A DNA stretch of 64,000 bases from Fodinibius sp052060035 (lineage in GTDB: Bacteria > Bacteroidota > Rhodothermia > Balneolales > Balneolaceae). The stretch covers positions 9,446-73,445 of the forward strand of contig NZ_JBPOEA010000015.1 in assembly GCF_052060035.1 (NCBI RefSeq), in the 5' to 3' direction. This document shows, piece after piece, positions 1-10,000 of the stretch; within the stretch, counting starts at the first letter, position 1; each line of letters begins with the position of its first letter. A program made the position numbers and the translations under genes. The notes below the pieces were generated by a model. That model had not been told where the DNA came from. It did not search any database and saw only the letters and a list, made by a program, of their open reading frames with translations.

Positions 1-2478
1 ATCTTTAAACTGCAATGGCAAAACGCCCATACCTACCAAGTTGGATCGGTGGATGCGTTCATAAGAAGTCGCAATTACGGCTTCAACACCAAGTAGAATA
101 GTACCTTTGGCAGCCCAATCCCGGGATGATCCCGTTCCGTACTGTTTGCCAGCCAGTGCCACCAGTGGCGTATCGTTTTCTTTGTATCTCATGGCCGCAT
201 CAAAGATCGTAGTGATCTCATCTTCGGGGAAGTACTTAGTGTAACCGCCTTCTTTACCCGGCGCCAGCTGATTCTTAAATCGCACGTTTGCAAATGTTCC
301 GCGCGTCATTACGCGATCATTGCCACGTCGTGATCCATATGAGTTGAAATCTTTCTGCTCAACACCGTGCTCAATCAGATACTTACCAGCAGGACTGTTT
401 TTCGGGATAGTTCCCGCCGGAGAAATATGATCCGTTGTAATAGAATCGCCCACTTTAACCAGGGCCCGTGCTCCATTAATGGAGGTAATAGGATCGGGAT
501 TTTCTCCCATATCCATAAAGAACGGCGGCTCCTGAATGTAGGTTGATTCATCTTTCCACTCATAGAGCTCTCCGCCGCCAACGGGAATCTCATCCCACTC
601 TTCAGATTTGAAAATATCGCCATATTGTTTTTCAAACAGCTCCGGACGAATGGCACTGTCTAAGTGTTCGGCAATCTCTTCGGATGTTGGCCAGATATCT
701 TTCAGATATACATCATTGCCGTCTTTATCTTTGCCCAACGGCTCATGTTCTAAATCAATATCCACCGTACCGGCCAGTGCATAAGCAACAACCAATGGCG
801 GTGAAGCCAGATAGTTCGCTTTTACATAGGGATGTATACGACCTTCAAAGTTTCTGTTACCAGAAAGCACACCGGCCACAATCAAATCGCCTTCTTTTAC
901 TGCATTTTCAACAGCTTGAGGCAACGGACCTGAGTTACCGATACAGGTTGTACATCCATATCCAACGAGATTAAAGCCAAGACTATCCATATAATCAGTA
1001 AGTCCGGCTTCTTCGAGATAATCCGTAACGACCCGAGAGCCCGGAGCCAACGACGTTTTCACATAAGGAGGAACTTTCAATCCTTTTTCGAACGCTTTCT
1101 TCGCTACAATTCCGGCTCCCAGCATAACGCTTGGGTTCGAAGTATTGGTACAGGATGTAATGGCAGCAATCACCACATCGCCATGCTTCATTTCGATCTC
1201 CTGACCGTTTTTAAACGTCCCTTTGTTCGCCAGCTTTTCCTGCTCCAAATTAAAACCCATAGTCGGGTCATCGCTGGTCAGGCTACTCTCGAACGTTTTC
1301 TTCATGTTAGGCAATGCAATTCGATCGTGTGGCAACTTCGGCCCTGCAAGTGATGTTTCCACTTCGCCAAGATCCAATTCCAACGTATCCGTAAATTCGG
1401 GATCGGGCGTATCATCTGTACGATACAAACCCTGCTCTTTCATGTAACTCTCAACCATTTCCACATGCTCGGGATCACGTCCGGTTCGACGCATATAGCG
1501 CATGGCTTCATCATCCATTGGGAAGAAGCCCATGGTTGCCCCGTATTCCGGAGACATATTCGCAATCGTTGCACGATCGGGCAGACTCATGTTGCTAAGC
1601 CCATCGCCATAAAATTCTACAAACTTACCCACAACACCATGCTTTCTAAGCATCTGGGTAACTGTTAGGGTCAAGTCCGTTGCTGTAATACCTTCGCGCA
1701 ACTTACCGGTCAGCTTCATACCCACAACTTCGGGCACCAACATATAAATAGGCTGCCCCAGCATGGCTGCTTCGGCTTCAATACCACCAACGCCCCAACC
1801 GAGAATACCAAGACCATTAATCATCGTTGTGTGTGAATCGGTACCCACCAGCGTATCGGGATAAACAACAGTAGTCCCATCCTCTTCTTTTCGACTAAAG
1901 GCTCCTTTCGCAAGATACTCGAGATTAACCTGATGGACGATCCCACGTCCCGGAGGAACGACCCTAAAATTATCAAATGCTTTTTGTCCCCATTTCAGGA
2001 ACTCATATCGTTCACGGTTCCGCTCAAATTCTTTTTCCACATTATGCATAAAAGCATACTCCTGACCGAACTCATCAACCTGTACCGAGTGGTCGATAAC
2101 CAGATCTACCGGTACTTGTGGATTTATGGACGTGGCATTTCCACCCATGCGTTCCATAGCAGAACGCAACGCAGCCAAATCAACAATAGCCGGCACGCCG
2201 GTAAAATCCTGCAACACAACCCGCGATGGTTTAAAAGGAATTTCGCCCTGGGGATTTTTGGCATTATAATTAGCCAATACCTCTACATCATCTTCGTTAA
2301 AGACATAGCCGTCATATTCTCTGAGTACCGCTTCCAGTAATACGCGAATGGTAAATGGAAGCTTGCTGATATTTCCATACCCCATCTCTTCAAGTTTTTT
2401 CAAACTATACAGGTGTGCTTCGCCACTGCCTGTATCAAAAGGGGTCTTTGTCTGCAAAAATTTATTCTCTTTACTCAT
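1..2478 (-). CDS. acnA: Aconitate hydratase A (partial, C-terminus beyond window)
   Basis: Aconitase converts citrate to isocitrate through cis-aconitate in the TCA cycle, using a [4Fe-4S] cluster in the cytoplasm. The reading frame runs without a stop from ATG at 2478 to the window edge, giving 826 codons of a family that is usually about 890-930. Reading the minus strand I see the N-terminal segment TGVPAIVDLAALR followed by VIDHSVQVD, the first cluster cysteine in AAITSCTNTSNPSVM near 1150, the paired cysteines in GYGCTTCIGNSGPL near 940, and RIHRSNLVGMGVLPLQF at the very end of the visible part. This is the AcnA/IRP1-type single-chain enzyme, not AcnB. An AAGGA ribosome binding site precedes the ATG. 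A TATCTTTC box about 60 bases upstream of the start may be its promoter. It is divergent from rplM. Several antisense open frames inside it are shadows. Confidence 0.97.
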   Translation of the reverse strand, partial: MSKENKFLQTKTPFDTGSGEAHLYSLKKLEEMGYGNISKLPFTIRVLLEAVLREYDGYVFNEDDVEVLANYNAKNPQGEIPFKPSRVVLQDFTGVPAIVDLAALRSAMERMGGNATSINPQVPVDLVIDHSVQVDEFGQEYAFMHNVEKEFERNRERYEFLKWGQKAFDNFRVVPPGRGIVHQVNLEYLAKGAFSRKEEDGTTVVYPDTLVGTDSHTTMINGLGILGWGVGGIEAEAAMLGQPIYMLVPEVVGMKLTGKLREGITATDLTLTVTQMLRKHGVVGKFVEFYGDGLSNMSLPDRATIANMSPEYGATMGFFPMDDEAMRYMRRTGRDPEHVEMVESYMKEQGLYRTDDTPDPEFTDTLELDLGEVETSLAGPKLPHDRIALPNMKKTFESSLTSDDPTMGFNLEQEKLANKGTFKNGQEIEMKHGDVVIAAITSCTNTSNPSVMLGAGIVAKKAFEKGLKVPPYVKTSLAPGSRVVTDYLEEAGLTDYMDSLGFNLVGYGCTTCIGNSGPLPQAVENAVKEGDLIVAGVLSGNRNFEGRIHPYVKANYLASPPLVVAYALAGTVDIDLEHEPLGKDKDGNDVYLKDIWPTSEEIAEHLDSAIRPELFEKQYGDIFKSEEWDEIPVGGGELYEWKDESTYIQEPPFFMDMGENPDPITSINGARALVKVGDSITTDHISPAGTIPKNSPAGKYLIEHGVEQKDFNSYGSRRGNDRVMTRGTFANVRFKNQLAPGKEGGYTKYFPEDEITTIFDAAMRYKENDTPLVALAGKQYGTGSSRDWAAKGTILLGVEAVIATSYERIHRSNLVGMGVLPLQFKD

Positions 2479-2745
2479 GGTCCTTGATTGTCCTTTTTAA
2501 ACTTGGCTTAACCTGTTTTATCAGGCTTATTTTTATGTAAGAAAGATACAATTAATTTTTAAGAATATCTTATCTTAAACCCCGGAAATTTCAACTCCTG
2601 CCCCTATTCGGACTGTTATTATTTCTATAAAAAGATCCGTTCAATTCGGTTTCAAAAATATTCATAACTTCACCGTTGCAAATGGATCTAAATAAGCCTA
2701 TTTTTCGAGACTTCACATAAAAGCAATTATAAACAAGTTTTAACC

Positions 2746-3189
2746 GTGGATACTAACAGTTACAAGACCTACTCCCCAAAAGCGAGTGATATCGAAAAGA
2801 ATTGGGTTCTTGTTGATGCCGAAGACCAAGCGCTCGGAAGAGTTGCTTCTAAGGTTGCTTCCTTATTGAGAGGAAAGCACAAACCTAACTTCGCTCCGCA
2901 TATGGACACCGGTGACAATGTTGTTGTAATTAATGCCAGTAAAGTTACATTGAGCGGCAACAAATTACAGCAGAAAGAATATTTCCGTTATACCGGCCAT
3001 CCTGGCGGCGAACGTTTTACTTCAGCTGAAGAAATGCTGGATCACAATCCAACATTGGTTATCAAAAAAGCCGTGAAAGGAATGTTGCCAAAAAACAAGT
3101 TAGGCGACAAACTTATGACCAATATTAGGGTTTATGCCGGTCCGGTTCATGAACAAGAAGCACAACAACCAGAAAAAATCGAGCTTTAA
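2746..3189 (+). CDS. rplM: 50S ribosomal protein L13
   Basis: L13 is an early-assembling protein of the large ribosomal subunit. The 147-residue product has the family hallmarks: WVLVDAEDQALGRVASKVA near the N-terminus, then GDNVVVINASKV, a YRYTGHPGG-like loop (YFRYTGHPGGE), and MLPKNKLGDKL towards the C-terminus. The start is GTG at 2746. No ATG lies nearby in frame, and the N-terminus MDTNSYKTYSPK is typical for Bacteroidetes-like L13. It is followed after only 6 bases by rpsI, the conserved rplM-rpsI operon. The 267 bases between it and acnA must hold both divergent promoters. I did not recognise an L13 leader structure there. Confidence 0.98.
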   Translation: MDTNSYKTYSPKASDIEKNWVLVDAEDQALGRVASKVASLLRGKHKPNFAPHMDTGDNVVVINASKVTLSGNKLQQKEYFRYTGHPGGERFTSAEEMLDHNPTLVIKKAVKGMLPKNKLGDKLMTNIRVYAGPVHEQEAQQPEKIEL

Positions 3190-3195
3190 TCACGA

Positions 3196-3582
3196 ATGGA
3201 ACAGAAAAACTTCATCGGAAGAAGAAAAACTTCTACTGCGCGACTCTATATTCAACCAGGTTCAGGTGAGTTTGTTGTAAACAAACGACCTCTGGATGAA
3301 TATTTTTGCACTCAAGCACATCGTAATATTGCCAAGCTTCCGCTTGACGTTACCGAATCTGACGGACAGTTTGATATCTTGGTAAACGTAAGTGGCGGTG
3401 GCATTACCGGCCAATCCGGCGCCATCCAACATGCTTTGGCTCGCGCTCTTGACGATCATAATGAAGAGTGGCACGATGTCTTGAAAGCACATGATCTACT
3501 AACACGTGACGATCGTATGGTAGAGCGTAAAAAATACGGTCAACCTGGTGCTCGTAAAAAGTTCCAGTTCTCCAAGCGTTAA
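3196..3582 (+). CDS. rpsI: 30S ribosomal protein S9
   Basis: S9 sits in the head of the small ribosomal subunit, and its C-terminal tail reaches the P-site tRNA. The 128-residue product begins with the characteristic GRRKTSTARLYIQPGSG and contains VNVSGGGITGQSGAIQHALARAL. It ends in the invariant KKFQFSKR, whose last lysine-arginine contacts tRNA. Length is normal. It is the second gene of the rplM operon. The intergenic region after it carries the structured rpsB leader described separately. Confidence 0.98.
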   Translation: MEQKNFIGRRKTSTARLYIQPGSGEFVVNKRPLDEYFCTQAHRNIAKLPLDVTESDGQFDILVNVSGGGITGQSGAIQHALARALDDHNEEWHDVLKAHDLLTRDDRMVERKKYGQPGARKKFQFSKR

Positions 3583-3635
3583 TAGATCGCGCTTATATAT
3601 TTTCTTTTTCCAGACACACAAAATTCAATCACACA

Positions 3636-3703
3636 TATGCAGCTACTCAGTGCGCCGAGTGTCTCAACAGCTGTTGGGATTAGCGCCGGGGATGACCTGC
3701 ATA
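3636..3703 (+). promoter_or_regulatory. Candidate structured leader RNA of rpsB
   Basis: The 150 bases between rpsI and rpsB can fold into a compact multibranch RNA. A 7-bp outer stem is formed by TATGCAG (3636-3642) and CTGCATA (3697-3703). Inside it are a hairpin ACTC/GAGT (3645-3648 with 3657-3660, loop AGTGCGCC) and a hairpin CTCAAC/GTTGGG (3663-3668 with 3673-3678, loop AGCT). The GCGC of the first loop (3652-3655) can pair with GCGC in the joining strand (3683-3686) as a pseudoknot. It ends about 30 bases before the rpsB ATG. Autoregulatory leaders in front of rpsB are known in other phyla, so S2 binding is a plausible role. I do not recognise this particular fold as a catalogued family. 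Confidence 0.5.
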
Positions 3704-3732
3704 GAGGATTAACTCAAAAATAAATCTAACCT

Positions 3733-4578
3733 ATGCCTACTACACCTGACTTAGAAGAACTGTTAAAATCCGGTGCCCATTTTGGTCACCTTACCCGCCG
3801 ATGGAATCCCAAAATGAAGGAATTTATCTTCATGGAACGCAATGGGATTCATATCATCGACCTCAAAAAGACACAGAAATTTTTCCAGGAAGCACTGGAT
3901 GAAGTTACCAAGCTTGCCCGTGCAGGAAAAGATATCCTTTTTGTTGGTACTAAGAAGCAAGCCCAAGATATCGTAAGAACAGAGGCTATTCGATGTGGAA
4001 TGCCTTATGTTACTCACCGTTGGTTAGGAGGAATGATGACCAACTTCAGCACCGTTAAAAAGAGCATCTCTCGCATGGAAGAGATTGACCGTATGAGTAA
4101 AGACGGTACGTTTGAAGAGCTTACCAAAAAGGAAGCTCTCATGCTTGAGCGTGAGTATGAAAAGCTTGAAAACACCTTGGGCGGTATCGCCAATATGGGG
4201 CATCTCCCGGGTGCAATTTTTGTTGTCGATACAACCAAAGAGGATATTGCCGTAAACGAAGCGGTTAAACTTAATATCCCTCTTATTGCCATGGTTGATA
4301 CCAACAGTGATCCCGATACTCCGGATTACATTATTCCCTGCAACGATGATTCTGCTCGCAGTATACAGCTTGTCACTTCTAAAATTGCCGATGCTATTAT
4401 TGAAGGCAACGCCGAGCGCGAAGCACAAAGTGAAGAGCAGCTTTATGATCAAGCTGCTGAAGAAGCGCGTAAAGCCGAAGAGCAACAAGTAAAAGAGAAA
4501 ACCAAAGCTACGGGCAAACGTCGCAAACGTCGTAAAAAGAAGGATTCCAACGATGACTCTTCGAGCGAAGAAGAGTAA
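3733..4578 (+). CDS. rpsB: 30S ribosomal protein S2
   Basis: S2 is a late-binding protein of the 30S subunit near the anti-Shine-Dalgarno region. The 281-residue product starts with the standard LEELLKSGAHFGHLTRRWNPK and has HIIDLKKTQKFF, then THRWLGGMMTNFSTV, and GAIFVVDTTKEDIAVNEA. After about residue 225 comes a tail of roughly 50 residues, first rich in Glu/Ala/Gln, then a run of Lys/Arg (KRRKRRKKK), then an acidic serine-rich end. This makes the protein about 40 residues longer than the E. coli form. It is followed after 57 bases by tsf, the classical rpsB-tsf operon, and preceded by a structured leader. Confidence 0.98.
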   Translation: MPTTPDLEELLKSGAHFGHLTRRWNPKMKEFIFMERNGIHIIDLKKTQKFFQEALDEVTKLARAGKDILFVGTKKQAQDIVRTEAIRCGMPYVTHRWLGGMMTNFSTVKKSISRMEEIDRMSKDGTFEELTKKEALMLEREYEKLENTLGGIANMGHLPGAIFVVDTTKEDIAVNEAVKLNIPLIAMVDTNSDPDTPDYIIPCNDDSARSIQLVTSKIADAIIEGNAEREAQSEEQLYDQAAEEARKAEEQQVKEKTKATGKRRKRRKKKDSNDDSSSEEE

Positions 4579-4635
4579 TAAGCGGCACTATTCGTTTTAA
4601 CTTAGAACAACAATTTAAATAGCGTACCTCGAACA

Positions 4636-5469
4636 ATGAGTATTTCTGCAAAAGACGTAAAAGAACTACGCGAACAAACAGGGGCCGGCATGATGGATTG
4701 CAAAAAGGCCCTTCAGGAAGCTGACGGTGATTTTGAAAAAGCCACTGAAATCCTGCGTAAGAAGGGACAAAAACTTTCTGAAAAACGTGCTGATCGTGAA
4801 GCCAACCAAGGACTAATCGTAACACGTGTAAGCGATGACGGAAGCAAAGCCGCAGCACTCGAAATAAACTGTGAAACAGATTTTGTTGCTCGTAATGATG
4901 ATTTCCAAAATCGGGCACAGCAGTTTTTAGATATCGTATTTAAAAACCAAATAAATTCAGTCGATGAACTGCTCGACATTGAACATGATGGACTTTCTGT
5001 TGCCGACCACGTAAAAGATATGGTAGGTAAAATCGGTGAGAAAATTAAAATTAACCGTGTGGTCTTTGCTGAAACGGATGGATTCTACATCTCATACATC
5101 CATCCCGGCAACCAGCTTGGCGTATTAGTTGAATTTGAAGGTAATGTCGAAGATCCCGAAGTGGGCAAAGATGTTGCTATGCAGATTGCAGCAATGAATC
5201 CGCTGGCGGTAACACGTGAGGGCGTTGACAGCTCAGTTGTTGAAAAAGAACTTGAGATCGCCAAAGAACAACTTCTTGAAGAAGGTAAGTCAGAAGAAAT
5301 TGCCGAAAAAGCATCGCAAGGTAAATTGCGGCGTTTCTATGAAGAACGGGTTCTTCTGGAACAGAAGTTCGTAAAAGACAACAGTGTCTCCGTTAAAGAG
5401 TATCTCGAAAATAACGATACACCGCTGGTCAAGTCGTTCCACCGACTCCAACTCGGCGATGACTCGTAA
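4636..5469 (+). CDS. tsf: Elongation factor Ts
   Basis: EF-Ts is the guanine-nucleotide exchange factor for EF-Tu. The 277-residue product begins with the N-terminal UBA-like domain containing the signature LREQTGAGMMDCKKALQEA. It continues with AAALEINCETDFVARND and a long dimerisation and coiled-coil region, ending with VKEYLENNDTPLVKSFHRLQLGD. Length agrees with bacterial EF-Ts of about 280 residues. It is the second gene after rpsB, and a clear factor-independent terminator follows 15 bases past its stop codon. Confidence 0.98.
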   Translation: MSISAKDVKELREQTGAGMMDCKKALQEADGDFEKATEILRKKGQKLSEKRADREANQGLIVTRVSDDGSKAAALEINCETDFVARNDDFQNRAQQFLDIVFKNQINSVDELLDIEHDGLSVADHVKDMVGKIGEKIKINRVVFAETDGFYISYIHPGNQLGVLVEFEGNVEDPEVGKDVAMQIAAMNPLAVTREGVDSSVVEKELEIAKEQLLEEGKSEEIAEKASQGKLRRFYEERVLLEQKFVKDNSVSVKEYLENNDTPLVKSFHRLQLGDDS

Positions 5470-5483
5470 TCATTTTGATTCGC

Positions 5484-5516
5484 AAAAAAGGCTACCAATT
5501 CGGTAGCCTTTTTTTT
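5484..5516 (+). terminator. Rho-independent terminator after tsf
   Basis: A 7-bp stem, GGCTACC (5490-5496) with GGTAGCC (5502-5508), has a five-base loop and is followed by eight T residues. Six A residues precede it. It ends the rpsB-tsf transcript before pyrH. Confidence 0.9.
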
Positions 5517-5593
5517 ATGCTTAAGAGATATGTAATATTGATCAAATCACTTTTAAAAAGACCGTCAATTCAATAATTAACACAGGGTAAAAC

Positions 5594-6319
5594 GTGGACA
5601 GCAAATATCATCGAATTCTATTAAAAGTAAGCGGAGAAGCACTTTTAGGTGAACAGGGACACGGCATTGATGGAGATATTCTTACCCAGTACTCCGAGGA
5701 GATTAAATCTATACATGATGAAGGATTTGAAGTTTCTGTTGTTGTGGGAGGCGGAAATATTTTTCGGGGTGTAAAAGGCGCCACTGAAGGTATGGACCGC
5801 GTACAAGGTGATTATATGGGTATGCTTGCCACTATGATCAATAGCATGGCCCTGCAAGACTCCCTGGAACGAATGGGCGTGCAAACACGGCTCATGTCAG
5901 CCATCAGAATGGAAGAAATTGCCGAACCCTATATTCGTCGACGAGCTACCCGGCACCTCGAAAAAGGACGTGTGGTTATTTTTGGTGCAGGTACCGGCAA
6001 TCCTTACTTCACAACCGATACGGCTGCTTCGCTGCGTGCTATCGAAATTGAGGCCGATGTTATTCTCAAGGGTACCCGTGTTGACGGTATTTTTGATTCT
6101 GATCCGGAAATCAACCCTGATGCTAAAAAGTTTCCTACCATTACTGGCGAAGAGGTTCTAAATCGACAGTTGGAGATCATGGATCTTACAGCTTTTACCC
6201 TCTGTCGTGAAAACAAAACACCGATTATTGTCTTTGATATGAATAAAGTTGGAAACCTGAAAAAAGTATTGCGTGAAGATGCTTCCGTGGGATCAAAGGT
6301 GGTTTGGGAAGATTCGTAG
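5594..6319 (+). CDS. pyrH: UMP kinase
   Basis: UMP kinase phosphorylates UMP to UDP in pyrimidine nucleotide synthesis. It belongs to the amino-acid kinase fold and is a cytoplasmic hexamer. The 241-residue product has the N-terminal glycine motif RILLKVSGEALLGEQGHGID, then VSVVVGGGNIFRG, IRRRATRHLEKGRVVIFGAGTGNPYFTTDTAA, and KGTRVDGIFDSDP. The translation start is GTG at 5594, which gives exactly the usual N-terminus. It follows the tsf terminator, so it probably has its own promoter in the 120-base gap. It is followed by frr, an arrangement shared by many bacteria. Confidence 0.97.
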   Translation: MDSKYHRILLKVSGEALLGEQGHGIDGDILTQYSEEIKSIHDEGFEVSVVVGGGNIFRGVKGATEGMDRVQGDYMGMLATMINSMALQDSLERMGVQTRLMSAIRMEEIAEPYIRRRATRHLEKGRVVIFGAGTGNPYFTTDTAASLRAIEIEADVILKGTRVDGIFDSDPEINPDAKKFPTITGEEVLNRQLEIMDLTAFTLCRENKTPIIVFDMNKVGNLKKVLREDASVGSKVVWEDS

Positions 6320-6386
6320 ATTTCTTAAATTCATTTTGATTAAATAACAGCATCATCAAAAAAGAATTAAACAACCCGCGAATATT

Positions 6387-6956
6387 ATGATACCACCAGA
6401 GTTAGAGCCCGTTATCAAATCTGCCGACAAAAAAATGGATCAGGCTGTTGCACACTATAAAAAAGAATTGTCTCACATTCGGGCCGGCAAAGCTCAACCT
6501 TCGATACTTGATGGCGTCAAGGTTGAATATTATGGATCGCAAACCCCTTTGAACCAGTTGGCTAACGTCAGTGCGCCCGAAGCTCGTCTTCTTACTGTAG
6601 AACCATTTGACAAATCTGCCTTGGAAGATATCGAAAAGGCCATCATGTCTGCGGGACTTGGATTAAATCCCAATAATGACGGAAATATTATTCGGATACC
6701 GCTGCCCATTCTCTCTGAAGAACGCCGTAAGGAACTTGTGAAGCGAGTCAATGAACTTGCTGAAGAAGCGCGTATTTCTATCCGTAACACTCGTCGCGAT
6801 GCTAATGATGAGGTTAAAAAGAAAGTACAGAAAGAATCACTGCCAGAAGATTCTCGTTATGAGGCGGAAGATGAAATTCAGCAATTAACCGATCAGCACA
6901 CCGAAAAGGTTGAGAAGCTTTCTGAAAAGAAAGAAAAAGAAATTATGACCGTATAA
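6387..6956 (+). CDS. frr: Ribosome recycling factor
   Basis: RRF, together with EF-G, splits post-termination ribosomes. The 189-residue product is of normal length (about 185). It shows the hallmarks MDQAVAHYKKELSHIRAGKAQPSILDGVKVEYYGSQTPLNQLANVS and, in the long helical domain, IRIPLPILSEERRKELVK with IRNTRRDANDEVKK. It is 67 bases downstream of pyrH and probably co-transcribed with it. A large imperfect inverted repeat follows before smc. Confidence 0.98.
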   Translation: MIPPELEPVIKSADKKMDQAVAHYKKELSHIRAGKAQPSILDGVKVEYYGSQTPLNQLANVSAPEARLLTVEPFDKSALEDIEKAIMSAGLGLNPNNDGNIIRIPLPILSEERRKELVKRVNELAEEARISIRNTRRDANDEVKKKVQKESLPEDSRYEAEDEIQQLTDQHTEKVEKLSEKKEKEIMTV

Positions 6957-6974
6957 ACGGGACGGTTGCTTAGC

Positions 6975-7025
6975 AATAACAGCTTCACAATCGGGGAGTT
7001 TATTAACAAAGTGAAGGCTGTTATT
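6975..7025 (+). repeat. Inverted repeat between frr and smc
   Basis: AATAACAGC-TTCAC at 6975-6988 is complementary to GTGAAGGCTGTTATT at 7011-7025, with one bulged base and a 22-base loop. No T-run follows, so it is not a canonical terminator. It could be an RNA-processing or stability element between frr and smc. Seen directly; function is a guess. Confidence 0.4.
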
Positions 7026-7052
7026 CGAACTTTGCCATTTGAATTGTAATAC

Positions 7053-10000
7053 ATGTATATATCCGAACTTGAACTTCAGGGCTTCAAGAGTTTTGCCTAC
7101 AAAACCAATGTCTCTTTTGATAAGGGCATAACAGCAATTGTGGGGCCTAACGGCTGCGGCAAATCCAATATCGTTGATGCCATGCGATGGGTACTTGGCG
7201 AACAGCGCCCTACCCTACTCCGCTCTTCAAGCATGTCGAACGTCATCTTTAACGGTACTGCTAAAAAGAATGCCTTGGGGATGGCAGAAGTTTACCTGAC
7301 GTTCGTTAATAATAAAGGCCTTCTGCCTACTGAATATAACGAGGTTACCATTGGCCGACGCCTGTATCGATCAGGAGAAAGTGAATATCTAATCAACGGT
7401 ACCACTTGCCGACTTAAAGATATTACAGATCTTTTCATGGACACCGGCATGAGCTCAGATGCCTATTCAGTAATTGAGCTCAAGATGGTCGAAGAAATTC
7501 TTAATGATAAAAACAACGACCGGCGACGGCTTTTTGAGGAAGCCGCCGGAGTTACCCGATATAAAGAAAAACGCAAAAAGACCTTCCGTAAACTCGACGA
7601 AACACAAGGCGACCTGCAGCGCGTTGAGGACATTCTGGTTGAGGTTCGAAAGAAAACAAATTCACTCGAAAAACAGGCAGAAAAAGCTCAAAAAGCGAAG
7701 AAATTCAAAAAGGAATTAGAACACCTCGATAAAGCACTTAATAAGCACGAGTACCTCAAAATAAAAGAAGAGCTTGAGCCGCTTAAAGAACGCATTGATA
7801 ATGCAGACAAAGAGAAAAAGGAGATCATTGCCAAGGCGGAAAAACTTGAAGAAGAAGCAGAAAAAGCACGCAAAACATTAAATGAAAAAGAGCGACAACA
7901 GTCTGAAGCTCAACGAAGGGTTAGTCAGCTCCATTCTAAAATTCGGGACAACGAGACTACTCTCGAAATCACCCGGGAAAAGATTACGAATGAGGAAAGC
8001 GTAATTGAGCAGTACACCAGCGACATTGAGCAAAGTGAAAAAGACCTGGAAGATCTCCGGGAAGCTTTTCAGAGCAGTAAAAAGAAACTGGCTTCTTTTG
8101 ATGACGACCTTGAAAAAGCAGAAAAGAATCTCAAGGAATCAAAGGAACGTTATGCTGATATTCAGCAGCAATATAACGCAGAGCAAGAAAAGCTAAATCA
8201 GCTCGAAAAAGACTTTTCGGAGGCCAACCAAGATCTCAATGACCTGCAGACCAAACGCATCAAAATTGAATCCCGGCTTGAGAATACCGAAGGGGATTTG
8301 GTTCGCATCCGCGAAGAAATTGAAGATCTCGAAGATGAGATTATGAACTTTCGCGGGGAAAAAAAGCTGGCCGCTGAAAAGCTTGAAAAGGCAATTGCAG
8401 AACGTGATCAGTGGCAGGAGAATTTGCAATCCGCACGAGAACAACGTGAGGAATTGAGCGAACAACAGAATACGCTCAAAGATCAGATCCGAAGTCACCA
8501 AAGCAAGCTCGATTCGGTACAATCTGAGATCGAACTCCTGCAGGATATTGCAAGCTCTAATGAGGCTTTTCCAAGCAGTGTCCAGTTTCTACTTGATAAT
8601 TATGCAAATCAGTTCAAGCAGTTAGATGTGGTCTCGAATCTGCTTTCCACGGATGAAAAACATGCTGTTGCTCTTGAAGCAGTACTGGCGGATGCACTGA
8701 ATTACATTGTTGTCGATACCCTTGATGATGCCCGAAAAGCTGCAAAACTTCTTAAAGAAAATGACAAGGGACGAGCTACCTTTATTCCGCTCGGTCAACT
8801 TTCCGATTCTTATGAAACGATTTCCGGAGGCCTTGCCAGTGAGGTTGAGACAGAACCTAAATTCAGTGCATTAAAAGAATTACTTTTGGGCAATGTCCGC
8901 GTTTTTGATTCTATTGATGAGGCCTACTCTTCACTTGAGAGCAGTGGTCAAACCGGGGTAACGCTTGGCGGTGAGGTAATCACCAATACACAGTTTTTAA
9001 AGAGTGGGAGCAAAAGCAAAAATGCCGGTATTCGTGTTGGATTAAAAGATAAAATTGCCAAGCTGGAAGACAAGGCCAGCTCTATCAGTAGCAAAATTCA
9101 GTCCTCCGAAGATCAACTCGAAGAAGTCCAGCAGAAATATGAAGCTATTGATCTGAATGAACTTGAGCAAAAGCTCAAAGAGAAAGAGCAGCAAGTTCGC
9201 CAAGTCGAAAATAATATTAACAGCTTTGAGCACAAGATTGAGATTTATCAGAAAAATATTGGGGAGCTCAAAAATCGACGCGAATCACTAATCAGCAATG
9301 AAGATTCCTCCCAACAGCAGTTAGATGACCTACAACCCAAACAGAAAGAATTACAACAAAGATTAAAAGACCTTCACGAGCAGCAGGAAGCAAAGAAACA
9401 GACCCTTCAGGAACTGGATGAAGAGCGTTCAATTGCCCAAAGTCGATACAATGATGCGCAGTTAAAGCATCAGGATCTGAAAAACAAGGTTCAAAACCAC
9501 GAGCGGGACATCAAACGGGCCCAAGAAGGCATCAAGAACCTGAAGAAACGACTTAAAATTCGCTCGGAGAAGACCGAAGAAGCCAAGGAACGTATCAGTA
9601 AGTACCAATCGGCCATCGAGCAGCTTGAAGACGAGCTCAGCACCCTTAAGGAGAAAAAACAGAAGGCTGACAAGCAACTGGAACAGGCCGAAGAAGCTTC
9701 AGGCAAACAGCGGGGACGTATTAATGAAATTGAGAAAGATCTTAAGGAAGTCCGTCGGCGCAAGGAAGTAAACATGGAGCTCGTCCATCACTTGGCCATG
9801 TCGAAAGAAAAGTATGAAATGCAGATTGAGAATCTTTCCGATCACATCTGGGAAACCTATGGCATATTGATGGATCAGATTGATAAGGAACTGCCCGAAG
9901 ATACCGAGCCCGACGAAGCCAAAGAACGTATTGCCTGGCTGCGACAAAAACTCAATAAAATCGGGGAAGTCAATCCACTGGCTATTGAGGAGTATGAGGA

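Noticed and set aside
1..2478. Several open frames of 60-135 codons on the plus strand
   Set aside because: They are antisense to the aconitase coding sequence, with no family resemblance.
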